Of a stretch of DNA of 64,000 nucleotides, positions 37,659-51,436 are shown in pieces. Under the pieces are notes generated by a model. The model was not told the DNA's origin and searched no databases. It worked only from the letters and a program-made list of their open reading frames with translations. The first letter of the stretch is position 1. Each line of letters opens with the position of its first letter. Position numbers and translations under genes: made by a program. The DNA comes from Vespula vulgaris (Eukaryota > Arthropoda > Insecta > Hymenoptera > Vespidae). Where the stretch lies: NCBI RefSeq assembly GCF_905475345.1, contig NC_066589.1, forward strand, positions 5,052,501 to 5,116,500, written 5' to 3'.

Positions 37659-38002
37659 ATCTTTTTCTCTCTTTCCTTCTCTCGTTCACGCAGATACTCC
37701 CACGATCGTTGTCTGTTCAAGATGACGAGCGTCTCGAATCATTGATATGGTCTTGAGTATAGAGAAAATGATCCTAATCGATGATACTCAAGATTTTTTA
37801 TCATTTTGTTTCGTCGTTTCCGTTCCTTTTTTTTCTTTGTTTTTTTCTTTCTTTTTTTTTGCCTCGTTATTCGATTTGATTTTATTATTTTTCTCTTATT
37901 TCTTCTTTCTTTCTATATCTTTTTTTCTCTTCTTTTTTTCCCCTTTTTCTCCCTTTTTCATTCGACCCAAAAGACCAAGCAATATTTCTCGTTGAAATAT
38001 TT

Positions 38003-38100
38003 TTCTTCTTCCTCCTCTTCTTCTTCTTCTTCTTCTTCTTTTTTCTCTTCTTCTTCTTCTTCTTCTTCCTCCTCCTCCTCATCTCTTTTTCTTCTTCTTT
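38003..38100. repeat. (CTT/CTC)n trinucleotide tract
   Basis: CTT and CTC units keep phase for about 100 bp. This produces a serine-rich frame on + and a glutamate/lysine-rich frame on -, neither of which looks like a real protein. Confidence 0.9.
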
Positions 38101-38429
38101 TTTCTTTCTTTTTTTCTTTCTTCACTTTATTTTTGCGGAAATATGAGAGTATATATATATATTTATTATTTTTTCTAGTATCCACACGGACACTAATTAG
38201 ACTTTTGTTTGGATTACTTCAAAGTGAGGGTGGAAATGGGGTGTCAGGGAAATACTCGTCGACGGACGAACTGGTTGAGAAAAGGAAAACAGAAATAAAA
38301 ACAAAACGAAAGAGAACAAAAAAGACAAAAAAAAAGGAAACGAATGAAGTATAAAAAAAAAAAAGAAAAAGAGAGAAAAGAAATGGCGGAAAGTAATGAG
38401 AGGACACGGCAGGAGAGAAGTTATTCGAC

Positions 38430-38660
38430 TTTCAAAGCGAGTAATCCTCGTCGTAGGACAAGTTCGTTTCGTATCGCTACGGGAACTCGTAACTTTGTCC
38501 GGTCACCGTAGACCGCCTCGAGAGCTGGATTAAACTTGAGTTTAGATATGAATTATGTTACGCGCCGCGTTTTCCGCGCACGAGGAACAATGAGTTGGTA
38601 AAAGTAATGAAACACCGTCGTGTCCTGCGAGCTTTCCAGCTTCCGTGTCTGAGCCAGCGT
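38430..38660. promoter_or_regulatory. GC-richer island, possible regulatory DNA
   Basis: A repeat-free segment with CpG-dense parts (GCGCCGCGTTTTCCGCGC near 38561) lies between long A/T tracts. There is no credible frame. Confidence 0.18.
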
Positions 38661-39439
38661 AACCAGTTTTTTTTTTCTTTTATCCTTCTGCCTTTTCTTT
38701 TCTTTTCTTTTAATTTTATTTTCCTTTTCTTCCCTTTTTTTCTTTCCTTTTTTTTCTTTTTTCTTTTTTTCTTTTTGAGAGGAATAGAATGAAAGATTTC
38801 TCTCTGTCTTCCTCTAACTCTCCCTTTTTTTCGTATTTGTCCTTTTTGTTCTTTTCTTTTTTTTGCTTTCTTTCATTTTTTCTTGTTCTTTTTAAACATC
38901 GAGAAAGAGAGAAAGAGAGAGAGAGAAAGAAGTACGTAGTTTTCTCTTCTGCATTTTCGAGTTACCGGAAGGAAGAGTGCGACACTCCGTGAAACTACTC
39001 GACGACTAAGATAAATTATAGACTTGGTCCTTCGTCAGATGATTTTTATCTCGTACTTTTATCTCTTACGAACCGTCCTCTCTCTTCTTTTCTTTCTTTT
39101 ATATGTATATATATATATATATATATTCCGTATTTAGTTGATGCCAATTAATTTTAATTGCAAGGTCGATATTGAAGACGATACAAAATTTTTATTTCTA
39201 AGATCTTGTCATTGTCATTATGTCAAACTTTCGACGTTGACAAAAGTGTCTTATCTTATCACAGTTAAGATTCGGTCAAATTTTAATTCGATTATCAATT
39301 TTAATTCGTTAAGGGAGAGAATCGCTATATCGATCAATACTTTTTATTTTTTTTTATTTTTGTAATCGCACGATATCGATTCCCATCGATTGTAACAATG
39401 TGAAGTATTTATGTCAAACTTTTACTCTCGGAAAGATTT

Positions 39440-39660
39440 TTTCTCAAGCGAGTGGGCCTTCCTGTTCTGTATTATGATTCCCTCGGTCGGTGATGCGATC
39501 ACTATAATTACGTGACGTCTCGCGGTCGCTATTAATGGCTATCTTATTGCAGCATCTAATTGCACCTGCTGACCGCTCCGAGCATTTTTCGTGGTCCTTC
39601 TCCAGGAAAAAGCTGCGGGAACTTTCACCATTCGCACGTAAAAACGTGTACAGTGAACTT
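39440..39660. promoter_or_regulatory. candidate enhancer-like island
   Basis: Within 65 bp this island carries TAATTA (39505), TGACGT (39513), TAATGG (39533), TAATTG (39557) and the E-box CACCTG (39563). The flanks are T-rich. Such clustering of homeodomain and bHLH core sites is typical of insect developmental enhancers, but cores this short also occur by chance. Confidence 0.25.
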
Positions 39661-41096
39661 CAATGATTATGTCCGACAGGGATAGATATCATTTTTATTC
39701 GCTGAAAATTCTTTTTTGCTTTTTTTTCTTTCTTTCTTTTTTTCCTTTCCCATCTTATCTTTGATATCTCTTGATTGTACTTAAAGTAACACTTAATCCT
39801 TCATGATTAGCTTAAATCGATCAAATAAAAAAAGAAAAAAAAATCACGAATAATCAGTCAACATTATTTTTTACGAAAGTTGAAAATCGAAAATCGTGGA
39901 ATCGTTAGAGTCCACTGTACTTACTATCCTCTCACTTTTCGAGAATCTCATACAGCTTATCTTAACGTTTCGATAGCAGACAGGATCGATATGCAACTCC
40001 GGCAAAGGAAGAACTTCATGTTTGCGAAACCTCGTCCTCCAAGTAACAAAATTACACGGTTCGGTAAAGGTCGTTTGTTCGAGCCGCTAGGATCATTCCT
40101 TCGATGTAATACTATACGTCCTCTTCGTCGATTCAACACCTGGTCTTCCTTTCTTCTTAAACAATGATTACGCACAAATCATTGAAAATTTAAAACGAAA
40201 AATCAAACGATCGATAAACATCCATTTATTTCATTATGAACAACGATTTATCCTTTGAAAGATAAATGAACGATCAAAGATTAAAATGAAAAATAAAATA
40301 TATTCGATTATGTCATAGCATTATCGGGTGTTTCGAATTAAGAAAGAAAAAGAGAATTCAAAAGAAATAATTATTAATTAATTTTGGAATAATAATGAAT
40401 ATAATAATAAAGCTTAGTACAATGTGATATAGAACGAGGATTATTATTAATATTTCGATCGTTCCACTTGAAAAAATTTTCTCGAACTAGCGAACCACCA
40501 TTCAAGATCATAGCAATGATCGTCTTTTATGGTGTATACCATGGTGGAAATAGTTACGATATCGTTGGGAAAGCAACCAGCAAATCCGTGCAGTCGTATG
40601 CCGAAAAAGGGATTAGAGCTTATATCTGAGCATCATCGCCACCGAGTATCGAACTTTTTCTACTTAATCGGATTAAAAGCTGAGGGAGAGAGGGTATAAT
40701 ATATATAATGTATATATATATATTTTGCTTTTGCTTTCTCCTCCCTTCCTCCTTCTCCTCTTTCTCCTCCTCTGGTCTTTCCTCGCGATATAGTCAGAAT
40801 CCGAATGTATATCTGGCTTCAATCGTTCGCGGAATACATACTTCGCAATCCGAAATGCGATCGAACACGACGACAACGTTTAATATCTTCTTCTCTTATC
40901 CGAACTTTTAGAATTCTGTGCAAGGTGTCTCTAAAAAAAGAAAAGGAGAAAAGGAAAAAATGAAGAAAAAGAGAAGAAATAAAAATAACGAATATTCTAT
41001 CTCATAAGAAAATTTGTTAAATAATAATTAGTTCGTTTGAAATTGACTCTGACAGATCTTTGTATCTTTTAAAAGTGGATTTTTGAAACAACCTGA

Positions 41097-41308
41097 TATA
41101 TATATATATTGTGTGTGTGTGTGTGTGTGCCGTTTATTTTGAAAGTGACCTATATATTAAAAAAAAAAAAAATGAAGTTAACGTTTATAGTACTTACAAT
41201 TCTATGTGATTTTATTTTATTTTATTTTATTTTATTTGCAGTTTAAAAGAATAGACTTAAGCCACTTTCAAAATAAACGGCACACACACACACATATATA
41301 TATATATA
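41097..41308. mobile_element. inverted-repeat element with microsatellite arms
   Basis: The left arm (41097-41147) reads (TA)n, (TG)n, then CCGTTTATTTTGAAAGTG. The right arm (41263-41308) is its reverse complement, CACTTTCAAAATAAACGG, then (CA)n, then (TA)n. The 18-bp unique core is a perfect inverted match, and both microsatellites continue the symmetry for about 25 bp more. The middle is about 115 bp and holds an A-run and a TTTTA repeat. It could be a small MITE with TA target duplication whose ends contain dinucleotide repeats, or a hairpin made by an inverted duplication. No coding capacity is visible. Confidence 0.6.
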
Positions 41309-43467
41309 TTTAATAGATACGATTACCGTTAAATTATCTAGAAAGAAATCTTTCATTTTGTCCTCTCACACAACGGCTATTTCGACGAACGAACAAAAGC
41401 TCGGAGAGGATGTCGGACGCCATCATCGAAGAATTCTATGAATTTCGACTTTATTGGCCTTTCCTATTGTCGACGGTGAAAGGAGGAATAGAGTACCTTA
41501 CGCGCACACATAGCGACGACCTAAATCGAAAAAATATTCTACCGTTTGATCCGTTCACCGATGGACTCACGCGTTTTTCTTTTTTTTATTCTACTTCCAT
41601 GAGAATTCTCGTTTTCTTCTTTTTCTCTTTTTCTCTTTCCTTCTCTCTTTCCTTCTCTCTTTTTCTCTTCCTCGCTATCGTAGCATCCTTTTGAATTTCG
41701 AAATCTTTTGTGTTGATAATTTTAATACTAAAGAAAGAGAAAGTATTAAAGTAATTTTTCTTTTTCCCTGTTTTTTTTTTAACTATAATAACAATAACAA
41801 TAATAACATAAATGAACATCATTATCATCATCATCATCATTATCATAATCATTATAATAATCATTATTATTATTATTTTGGGATCTGTCGAAATTCGATT
41901 TTTTTTCTTTTTCCTTTCTTTAAATAGACGCAAAATTTTCATTTTGATATCTCTCTCGAAATTTTATATTCCATAGTATTTCTAGATATTTCCCTTCTTT
42001 TATCCATGCTTTTCGACTTTACTATGAACATTGAGAGAAGCTCACTGGCATGGTGCGAGGACGAAGACGACGACGACGACGACGACGACTTGCTTATTCG
42101 GAAAGCAGGAACTTCTCTTATTGGGATATCTCGATTGGAAATGAAATGGAAGATATCGGAATCCTCAAAACTCGGTAGCCCTTCTAGTAGGTAGGTAGAT
42201 AGGTAGATAGGTAGATAGATAGGTACGTACTAGGTACTACATACGTATATATGAAAGAGAAAATGCAAGCTGAGGGAACGTATTACTTTCGTATCGTCCC
42301 TTCGCCACTCTCGAATTCACTATGAGCTTCCATCGAGCTATATACTACCTTCTCTTTATCCCTTGATATCAAATCGACCCTTCTTAAATCCTTCACTAAG
42401 ACGGAATGATATTTTCTTAGCCTTCTGCCTTAAAGAAATACTTTATTTCGAATGAAATTCTTCCTTTTTGTGTTCAACGATCGAGACTTTTATAATTCAT
42501 TATTATAGAAAGATTTTATTGATTTCATAATAATTGAATTAATCGTGATAAAAGTTAGTTATTTCTGATATTTCTTTTTTTATATATCAAACGAATCCAA
42601 AAGATTGCGATTCAATATGTGTATACTATCTTAATTAAAATTAAAAATTGGTTATCAATTTTTAACTTTTTTTTATTGCTAGCTTTTTTTTGTACATCGA
42701 ACAAGTATTAAAAAAAAAAAAAATCATGTGATTGAAGATCGTGATTGTTAGTTACATATTCATTAGGTTTGAAAGGATTGCAATATCCTCTAGAAGTCGA
42801 TTTCTATTCTCCTTTAGGAATCTTGGAATTCTCATTTTGTGCCTATTCAATCGTAAAACACGAGGAAAGAGAGAAAAAAGAAACGAGAGAAACAGAGAGG
42901 GAAAGAGAGAGAGAAAGAGAGACAAGAGAAGATTCGAAAGGAACGTATTTCACTGGCGCTAATTTTGGTGCTCGCGTAAACCAGAGGATTCGTTGTCCCT
43001 CTTCAAGAGAAACAGCATTTGATCCTCGAAGCTGAACGACCTTAGAAAGTAACGAGTCCAATCGAGACGTTTAATTCCGTATCCCCGTAGAATCGTGAAT
43101 TTAAGTACGTGAATCGACTCCCCGAAGCTATCGTCCTATAATCGATTTCTTTCCTCGTAAAAGATTGGAAAGCCTTAATTGGAGTCGATCCTCGAGACGG
43201 GGCACGTGTCTTTGAACGAATTTACTTTTGATTAAAAAAAAATTCATCTCTTGTAATATTAATTAAAGAAACATCTTCCGAGAAGTTACGATTCGTCGAG
43301 CATTTATAAATATTACTTAACATTATCTATAAACATTGATTGATCGTTCGATTCAACTTTAAAATTAAAATATCGATCTGAATATATAAGAAATTTATAT
43401 CTAGATCAATTTATATTATATCAATTATATTATAATAGATATCATTATATAATTATCATTTTTTTTA

Positions 43468-43513
<46 letters not shown>

Positions 43514-43815
43514 TAATCATTACTTTCTTGTATTTATTTTAAACATGTAATTACAAAAAGTACAACTTCCATTAAGATATATACAATTTACTTGTTAACC
43601 CTAGCAGACATGAGGTCTACGATCGAGGATACTTCGATACTCGAATGTTTCACATGGTAAAGAAAATATCTACGATAAAAAGAAAAGATTTCGATTAAAC
43701 GTACGCGGAAGTTAGAAGCTTCTCATATCCCTGAGGGTATCGAAAGGTAGTCAGTAGCTCGAGTAATCTTCGTCGACGTGTTCGTGTATGATATCGAATT
43801 GGTACTGCGAATTCA

Positions 43816-43847
<32 letters not shown>

Positions 43848-43852
43848 ATACA

Positions 43853-43884
<32 letters not shown>

Positions 43885-45858
43885 ACTATATATACAGATA
43901 TATATGTACATGAACGTACATATATACCTGTTGGCAATAAATCATGATTTATGATAAGAGAAGTTCCATTGAAATGAAATAGATGTGCAGCTTCATCGTA
44001 CTCGGTAAGACGCCGACAATACGCGTTTGCAATACTCGTCGACCCATGTCCTGTGGTTCCCTAGTTATATCCTTCTACCCTAAGGCAATTGATTTTCCTT
44101 TCTCGTAACTCACGCACGGGCAAGCCTCAAAATGCAATTCGATTCTTTGTGTATCGGACTGTGAAGAAGAAGGAAATTATAGCGTGCATTATGAACAGGG
44201 AAATTTATGGCCGTTCGTGAACTACCCTGGATTATGAATTTAACGAAATCGTTAAGCGTTTTCAATTCCTACGAAATCATATCGTAAGAACCAATAGTAA
44301 TTCTTATAAAATTTGATAAACAAAGTTTTACGATTATCGTTCATTCTTTCTTTTTTTCCTCTTCTTCCTTCTTTCTTTTCTCGATCATAATTTCTCTGAG
44401 AAAAAAAGATAAATAAAAAAAAAAAAAAAGAAAAGAAAAGAAGAAGAAAAAATAGAAAAGAAAACACTTGTATTTGAATATCGATACAAAACGTATATAG
44501 ACATGCATTTACGTATTATGTATGTACATACATGGATATCTACGTGTACTCAGAAAGTGCCATGACCACGGATTCGTTTTTCCCTTCTCGAGGTTGACCC
44601 AGCAAATCCGAAGAGCCCATTATCCGTGTCTCATCCATAGTGATGCAGATTACAATAACAAATAGGCGTCGGGGTTCGTGACCCAACGATATCGCGGGAC
44701 GAGGATCTTCGAGTTTGCTTTGGTTCTCTTTCTCGATCCACATCTCGATACCTCCTTTAGATTTCTCTCTCCCTCTCTCTCTTTCTCACTTAGAACGGTG
44801 TCGTCGTTTATCCGTATGTATCGTACCAATCGAATAAAGTAGAAATAGACAACGAGTGTGAATTATTTTCTGTTTGATAAATTTTTCTTTGTCTTTTTCT
44901 TTCTTTTTACTTACCCATTTATCGATCAACTACTTAGACAAATGAAAAAAAGAAAAGGATATATATATACATATACATATATTTTATTTTTGATCTATAG
45001 AAATGAAGATAATAAAAAATAAGGAAAGAAGGAAAAAAAGAGAGAAAAGATCGTAGACGATAAAGTCTGCGTAATCTAGTCTGATTAATCAAAGTAAAGA
45101 ATAAAGTCTCTTGGGGTAGCCTAAATGACAACAACAAACAAGGTTCTTCCTGTGAAAGGTGTTAGATCGAAGAAAAAAGATACTCGAAGGAGTTCCTTCG
45201 TAGCCATCGAGGTTAATGGGAACTCCGATAGCTAACGCTTATGGACCGAGACTCCTGCCGCTAGCGTACCATCGTAGATCTGCCTTCTACGATCGCACGA
45301 ACGCGTTGGATACTAGTGTTGGTAAGTATGTGTGATAGTTTCCATGGATATGTGACTCCGAACAAACTTCTCACGATATCTCCGTTATCGTGAAGGCAGG
45401 AAAATGAACGACTTTACGGTTTACAACACGTTTTCCCTTGGGTTCTTGTTATATCGATTAGCGAAAACGATTAATACCGAACAAAAGATATCTGATTCGT
45501 TGTGAAAAGAAAAGAAAAGAAAAGAAAAGAAAACAAAAAAACATTATTTATGTCTTCTATTTGTATCTCATCCCCGGATTATAAGAATTATCGATTATAA
45601 CGAAATATATTCTATGTATTTACGTATATCTATATAGTATCCAGCAAGTAACGTAAACTCAAGTTTCAATTAGACATTCTGTATCATTATTTGATTAGAC
45701 CTTATGATATGTTTCCATGGGTTAAACTGTATGATCGCGAGTTGCAACGTAGTTACGTCTAACGAACGATAATTTCTATGTCGAATCGTGGGTCAATCAA
45801 TTTCATCAGTCTCGTTTCCCAAGATACTAACAGGCAGGCGCACGAGAGAAAAAGAGAC

Positions 45859-45890
<32 letters not shown>

Positions 45891-46235
45891 TTTCAAAGTG
45901 AAATAAATCGATCTACTAGCCATTGGCAGCCGATGGAAATAAGGGGATACCAAGGATGGAATGGAAGGTCCAATGTTGATGCAACGAAGATTCGTTCCTT
46001 TTCCTCGCACGAAGGTTGTACGTACCTATACAAGCAAAGGGTTCATAAAGTAATGGATGCTGCTCGGTACGTCACGCGACTCGACAAACACGTCACGGAA
46101 CGGAGATCTATCTTAGCGTGGCCCAGGGCCAGCACGTTCATCGTAAGAGAACAGCCTCCTTATAGCGGTACGCCGCCATTACGGTGAACGACGGTGTATT
46201 CAACTCCTCGTGTACGGTCTAACATCGCGTTGCCT

Positions 46236-46238
<3 letters not shown>
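41309..46238. other. no gene seen outside the (AT)n blocks
   Basis: Mixed spacer with (CAT)n-like sequence at 41815-41870, (GAC)n at 42061-42090 and (GTAGATAG)-type repeats at 42187-42222. The unique patch 45180-45320 has small stem-loops (CGAAGG/CCTTCG and CGTAGA/TCTACG), and its frames are closed by stops. Confidence 0.5.
43472..43881. repeat. two (AT)n blocks
   Basis: AT runs occupy 43472-43506 and 43822-43881; the second is broken by CATACATC. Confidence 0.9.

Positions 46239-46275
<37 letters not shown>
46239..46275. repeat. (CT)n microsatellite
   Basis: A CT run of about 37 bp followed by CACA and CATA units. Confidence 0.95.
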
Positions 46276-46280
<5 letters not shown>

Positions 46281-49018
46281 ACACATACATACATACATTC
46301 ACAAACTTGTACACACACAAACCTTTGAAAATCGTGCCTAGCAAATAACGGCAGCCCTCTGGTGCTTCGTGGAAAACGCGAAATTGATTTTACTCCCTTG
46401 ATTTATGCAAGACGATCGTCGGAAAAATATGAAGCCTTTGTGAAGGATGGCCCATTCCACTTCAACCCTCTACAATCCGGAGATTCGTCTCATAAATATC
46501 CTGGATCGAGGGCATCGGTTAAACGTTTAGGCAGTACATTCGTTCGATCCATACATTGGCGAATCTAAAGAAATTTCGTAAACATGGAATAACATGTTTT
46601 TCGGTAAATATTATATTATATTATCCTATCCGTTGATATTTGTTTCATTTTTTTTTTGTCAGAATTGATATAAAAAATCTAGCAATAGTATCGATAAGTA
46701 TCTACTACCTACATACGTAGATAATCGTTGATATATATATATATGTATATATATATATGAGATGATTATTTTATCAGATTCGATCGTAGAGTTAACTTCG
46801 ATCCAATTCTCATTCGGAAACGTTCGTTAGCACGAGCCGATAATTCTGATGCGGAATTAACAATCGGCATACATTATTGATCGGTATATGCAAAATGACA
46901 ATCAACGATCTGCTCTGGGAATATAATCCAAAGTGCAAAAGCATGTTTCCTGTTAGATCTGATTCGTACCGAGAATCACCATATACCTATCTCTACGTAT
47001 TATTCGAAACACTTAACGTTAGTCCATATTGTTAATACGTATCTAATGAAAAATAATTACTATGAGTCGATTAAATCCATTAACGGATCTATTAAAGTAT
47101 TAACAGTTACAGTATATTACTGTTGCTGTTTGAATCAAGTAATTTTATTTCCGATCGAGTTGATATTCTGTTCAATCGATCCCACTTTTATCGTCTTAAA
47201 TTTTTCTCATTATCTTCAACGATTCCTTCTTTTTTTTTTTTACGAGACCTTAGTAATCGAACGTAACACAAAATTTAATTAACGTCGACAAAATTTCGTA
47301 TCTACGTTTTAATAACGAAACTTTTCCACCTTTTTCAACGCAACGTGATCGACCGATTCGTTTCTTCTACTAATTTTCTTTCTCTTTTTTTTTTTTCACA
47401 GAAAAAATTTGTTCGAAATTTTACGTTTTACTAAAAGCACGTTTCCACGAATTCTCATCTTTAATGTTTAACGCGCTTAAGTCCAGAGTCTTTAGAATAA
47501 GATGTAACCAGGTATACAAATGAGTTTGGAAATTGTTGAGAAGCATCAAAGCTCACAATCCGCAGAGCCGTTAACGTGTAAAAGATAAATAAATTCGTGT
47601 CTGGAAATTCGCCAAGCGGCTCAAATCTTACTCCCACTTTTCATTCGTTTTCCTTTACTGTATCTCTCTCTCCCTGTCTCTTTCTCCCTCTCTCTTTTTC
47701 TCTCTCTCTCTTTCTCACTCTTTCTCTTGGGAAAAGGGAAAAGCAAAGTAACCGTCATCTTGGCTCTTTTCCACCTCAGTGCTTTATTAATCCTTAATGG
47801 GCATAACTTTCAACACCGAAAGAGTTTTATAGTCTCCAACATTTTACACTCTCATTCTTTCCTTTTTCATCAAAACCCTTTTCCAACCCCACCACCCACT
47901 TTCAGCTACCCTCTCACGCTTCTAACCATCAGTACTATTACTACTACTACTCTGACTCTCTTCTTTCTCGGTTGCTCCCTCTACAGTCGTGTAAAATGAT
48001 AAAATGATTTAGCTCTATATGGCTAACTCTTTCTATCTTTCTCTTGCTCTCTCTCTCTCTCTCTCTCTTTTGGTCCAGCCATCCATGAAAGAGACAGAAA
48101 GAGAGATAAAGAGAGATAGAGAGATAGAGACTACCTGCACGTTCTTTCCTTGGAATTTAATCGACATCCTCCTTCCAAAAGCATCCAAGAGACCCGTCTG
48201 GCCCCACCAGCTGGCGTTCTCAACCCGATTAAATCGTTCGATTTTGTCAAGAGTCAACTCCTTTTCTTCATAAGTACTTATTTCTTTCTTTCTTTTTTTT
48301 TTTGTATTTTGTATTTTGTATTTTCTATCATCTTTTTTTCTTCTTTCACTTTCTAAGCTACTCGAAGATACAAGTAACAATCAATTAATTCGATTCGAAT
48401 TAATATAAAATGAGTAAAAATAAGTACAGACGTTCATTAACGAATTAAATGATTTAAATTATAGTAAATACACATGTATTAGATATATTCAAAAATCTAT
48501 ATTTGGAATTTGTATGGAGATCGATCGATGCCTTTTACGATGATTTTTAGATCGCTCAGTAAAAATGGACGATGTTCGACATTGAAAATAGACAGATATT
48601 GGCAGATATTCGCCATGAGATATTGTAAAAATTTCATACCTAGGTATATTTAGAATCAGAAATAGAACACATAAAGTGTGTACATATTTACATGCCCGTT
48701 TCTTTCCATACATGGAAACATTTGTCTTTAAGGAAAGGATAATAATATGTTATTATTTCTGTTCATGAAAGTGTTACCCAATTGAGATATTATCCCGTTG
48801 GAAAATGGAGATGTCCAGAGCAACGTAGCATATTCATCAACGTTATATTATATTACTTGTCATTTTTCTTACCAAGGACTTTATATATCCAACATGGATA
48901 TAAGAGTTTTCGTGGAGCTCGTTATAGCTTTATGCTCGGTGTCTCGGAAATATTCAAGCGAAACGATCCCGAGCTGGCACGCGTTTACAAAAGCGACAGA
49001 AGAAGAAAGGAAAAAGTG

Positions 49019-49066
49019 TAGAGAGAAAGAGAAAGAGAAAGAGAAAGAGAAAGAAGGAGAAAGAGA

Positions 49067-49118
<52 letters not shown>

Positions 49119-49323
49119 AAAACTGAAAGACAGAAGGTGGAGTGAAGGGTGAAAAGAAAACAAAGAGGGGATGAAGAAAGAAGGAAAACGAGAGATCGTT
49201 CTTCGACTATGTTTCTTTTAACAGCCGCTTTAGCAACCCCTCGTAGATAGAAGAACAACGCCGATGCTTTTACCTGCTATAAAATATTTTGCATGATTTC
49301 TCACGTAGTATTCTTTTCCTTGT

Positions 49324-49372
<49 letters not shown>

Positions 49373-49382
49373 GAGAGAGAGA
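49019..49382. repeat. two long (AG)n tracts
   Basis: GAAA/GA units fill 49019-49117 and a GA run with one CAGA fills 49325-49382. The 200 bp between them is purine-rich with no gene. Confidence 0.9.
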
Positions 49383-49456
49383 AGCATCGTATACGTATTT
49401 CCGATCTTATTATTTCTTATAAGTCCTACAGAACTTTGATCGATCAAAGAAGTTAG

Positions 49457-49479
49457 TACAGGGTGTCTCAAAAGTTCAC
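49457..49479. mobile_element. solitary Tc1/mariner-like end
   Basis: TA followed by CAGGGTGTCTCAAAAGTTCA resembles the ends of Tc1/mariner elements common in insects. I found no matching inverted copy within about 1 kb on either side, so at best this is one end of a broken element. Confidence 0.3.
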
Positions 49480-50793
49480 TGTTTCTTTCGATGATATCGG
49501 ATGGTTTCTTAATTTTTTAATTTCTTTTTGTTTTTGTTTTTTTATACTCTATATTTTTTTAGATGCAAATTTGTGTGTTTGATGGAAAGAAAAAGGATAA
49601 AAAAACGGAGTCAATCGATATTTCGAAATTTTGTTTAATTTATAAATCATTCATCATTGCCATTATTTAATAAATGTACGTGATTATCTTGACAGATGTT
49701 CTTTTTCTTTTTTTTTTTTTAAATGTGGTATTGATCATGGACGATAAGTGGATTAACGAATAGCACGTTTATCTGATTTATCATCATTAGATTTACTTTT
49801 ATCCGAGATTTCATTAGGTCTAATAGAAGAATTAGTTGTGTAGTCGAACTTCGAAATTGTATTATCGATGCAATTCAAAAAGTAACATCTCAAATTCTGA
49901 GGGAAAGTGTTTTCCGAAAATTAATTCATCGTTCTCACTTCTATAGAAATACTAATGGTCGCTACGATATTGAACAAACGTATAAATTAATTTTTTCGTG
50001 TTACTCCCTTTGATCTAGACATACAACCATCTTTTTCTAATCCAATTTTTCTTAATTCCTATTATTTTTCGATATAAGTATAATAGTTATTTTCATGATA
50101 TCCTTTATATAATTTACATTAGCTTTTTCTTTTCCTTTTAATTTATCTACAAGATCTATAAGATCTAGATTTCCACTTAGAATAGTAGAATCCGTTTTGT
50201 TCTAATACAATAATCCTGTTTACGTCCTTTCCGATCGGTGATATCGAATCACCGGATATCTGCCTTTCGATTAATCGTTTCATCCAGTCTTCGATTAGAC
50301 ACGAAGTCGACGTTGAATTCAGTTGCCGGTGATCGATCGGAAACACGCTATAAATAGCACCGGGACTTTTAATACGTGAGATAGTTCCTATCAGCATCAA
50401 TGCTGAACTCTGGCGTCCTCTATTCCTCTTTTACTCTAGCGTTCTCTCTGTCTCTCTGTCTCTTTCTTTTTTCCTTTTTCTCTATTTTTCTTTCTCTCTC
50501 TCTCTCTCTTTCTCTCTTTTTCTTTCTGATGTATCTCTTTCTCTTCCAACCCTATCCATATATACTCCAAGTCTTTCTTCGCTCCATTATTCGCTAGGTG
50601 CAAGTAGAAAGAGAATAGAAGAGAGATCCAACGTGGAGTATGCTTCGTCCGTAATCTGAACGACACTTCTACGAAGAAAGAAAAGCTTTTAGAAAAGCCA
50701 ACCCAACCTCTTCTCATTGATCTCTTTACGCTTGTATGCATATCGAAAAATCAGCAGACACGATCGAGAAGCATGGATCTTTACATTCTCTAT

Positions 50794-50798
<5 letters not shown>

Positions 50799-50841
<43 letters not shown>
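50799..50841. repeat. (AT)n microsatellite
   Basis: A perfect AT run of about 43 bp. Confidence 0.95.
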
Positions 50842-50843
<2 letters not shown>

Positions 50844-51389
50844 CCTTCTTTTTCTTTTTTTTCTTTTACATTTCACTTCTTTAATCCATCGGCAGATAGA
50901 AGATCGTGAGATATTTTAAGTTATCTCGATTTTCAAGCACACAAACGCATAGAAACACATATAGCACTAACCGTCGTTAAATATTAAATGAATTTTCCAA
51001 TGATTTGCATGCATGATGTATAACACGGCCGCATAATCTCCAACGTAATTCACTAAATTCGTTCTCCCTACTGGTATTAATATTTCTCGAGTAGATGTCG
51101 TATCTTTCTTGTTAGGTAAATCGAAATTAATTATATATCTATATATATATTATATATCGAATATCAATATTTAGAAGTACATATATATATATATATATAT
51201 ATTCGAATAAAAAAAAATTAGACAAATTTAAGATGATCGACCTTTCTCTTAATATTAATAGAAGTAACAAATGTGTAATATTTGCCTTTAAATTAGAGAA
51301 AAAAAAAAATAAACAAACAAACAAAGAAAAAATGAAAAGGATTGAAAGATAAGTGTAAAAAGTGTGAAAGAATGTTGGCTAAGAGCACT

Positions 51390-51436
51390 CATTTCATTTC
51401 ATTTCATTTCATTTCATTTCATTTCATTTCATTTCA
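51390..51436. repeat. (ATTTC)n pentanucleotide repeat
   Basis: Nine near-perfect ATTTC units that then decay to GTTTC and GTTTT. Confidence 0.95.

Larger units (their letters stand above)
35849..41096. other. no gene seen outside the listed repeats and islands
   Basis: Pyrimidine-rich tracts (37820-38130 and 38660-38900) alternate with unique AT-rich sequence. The 191-codon frame at 35887 and the 182-codon frame at 37806 are driven by CTT/TTC tracts. Confidence 0.5.

Noticed and set aside
37806..38354. 182-codon + frame with poly-Ser, and poly-Glu/Lys frames on the other strand
   Set aside because: The frames are translations of a (CTT/CTC)n tract and of T-rich and A-rich flanks.
43596..43630. 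TTAACCCTAGCAGACATGAGG as a second piggyBac-type end
   Set aside because: No matching inverted end followed by TTAA was found downstream or upstream.
44540..44743. Minus frame checked for mariner transposase similarity
   Set aside because: No DDE/D-type motif and no flanking inverted repeats. A passing likeness of a short segment is not enough.
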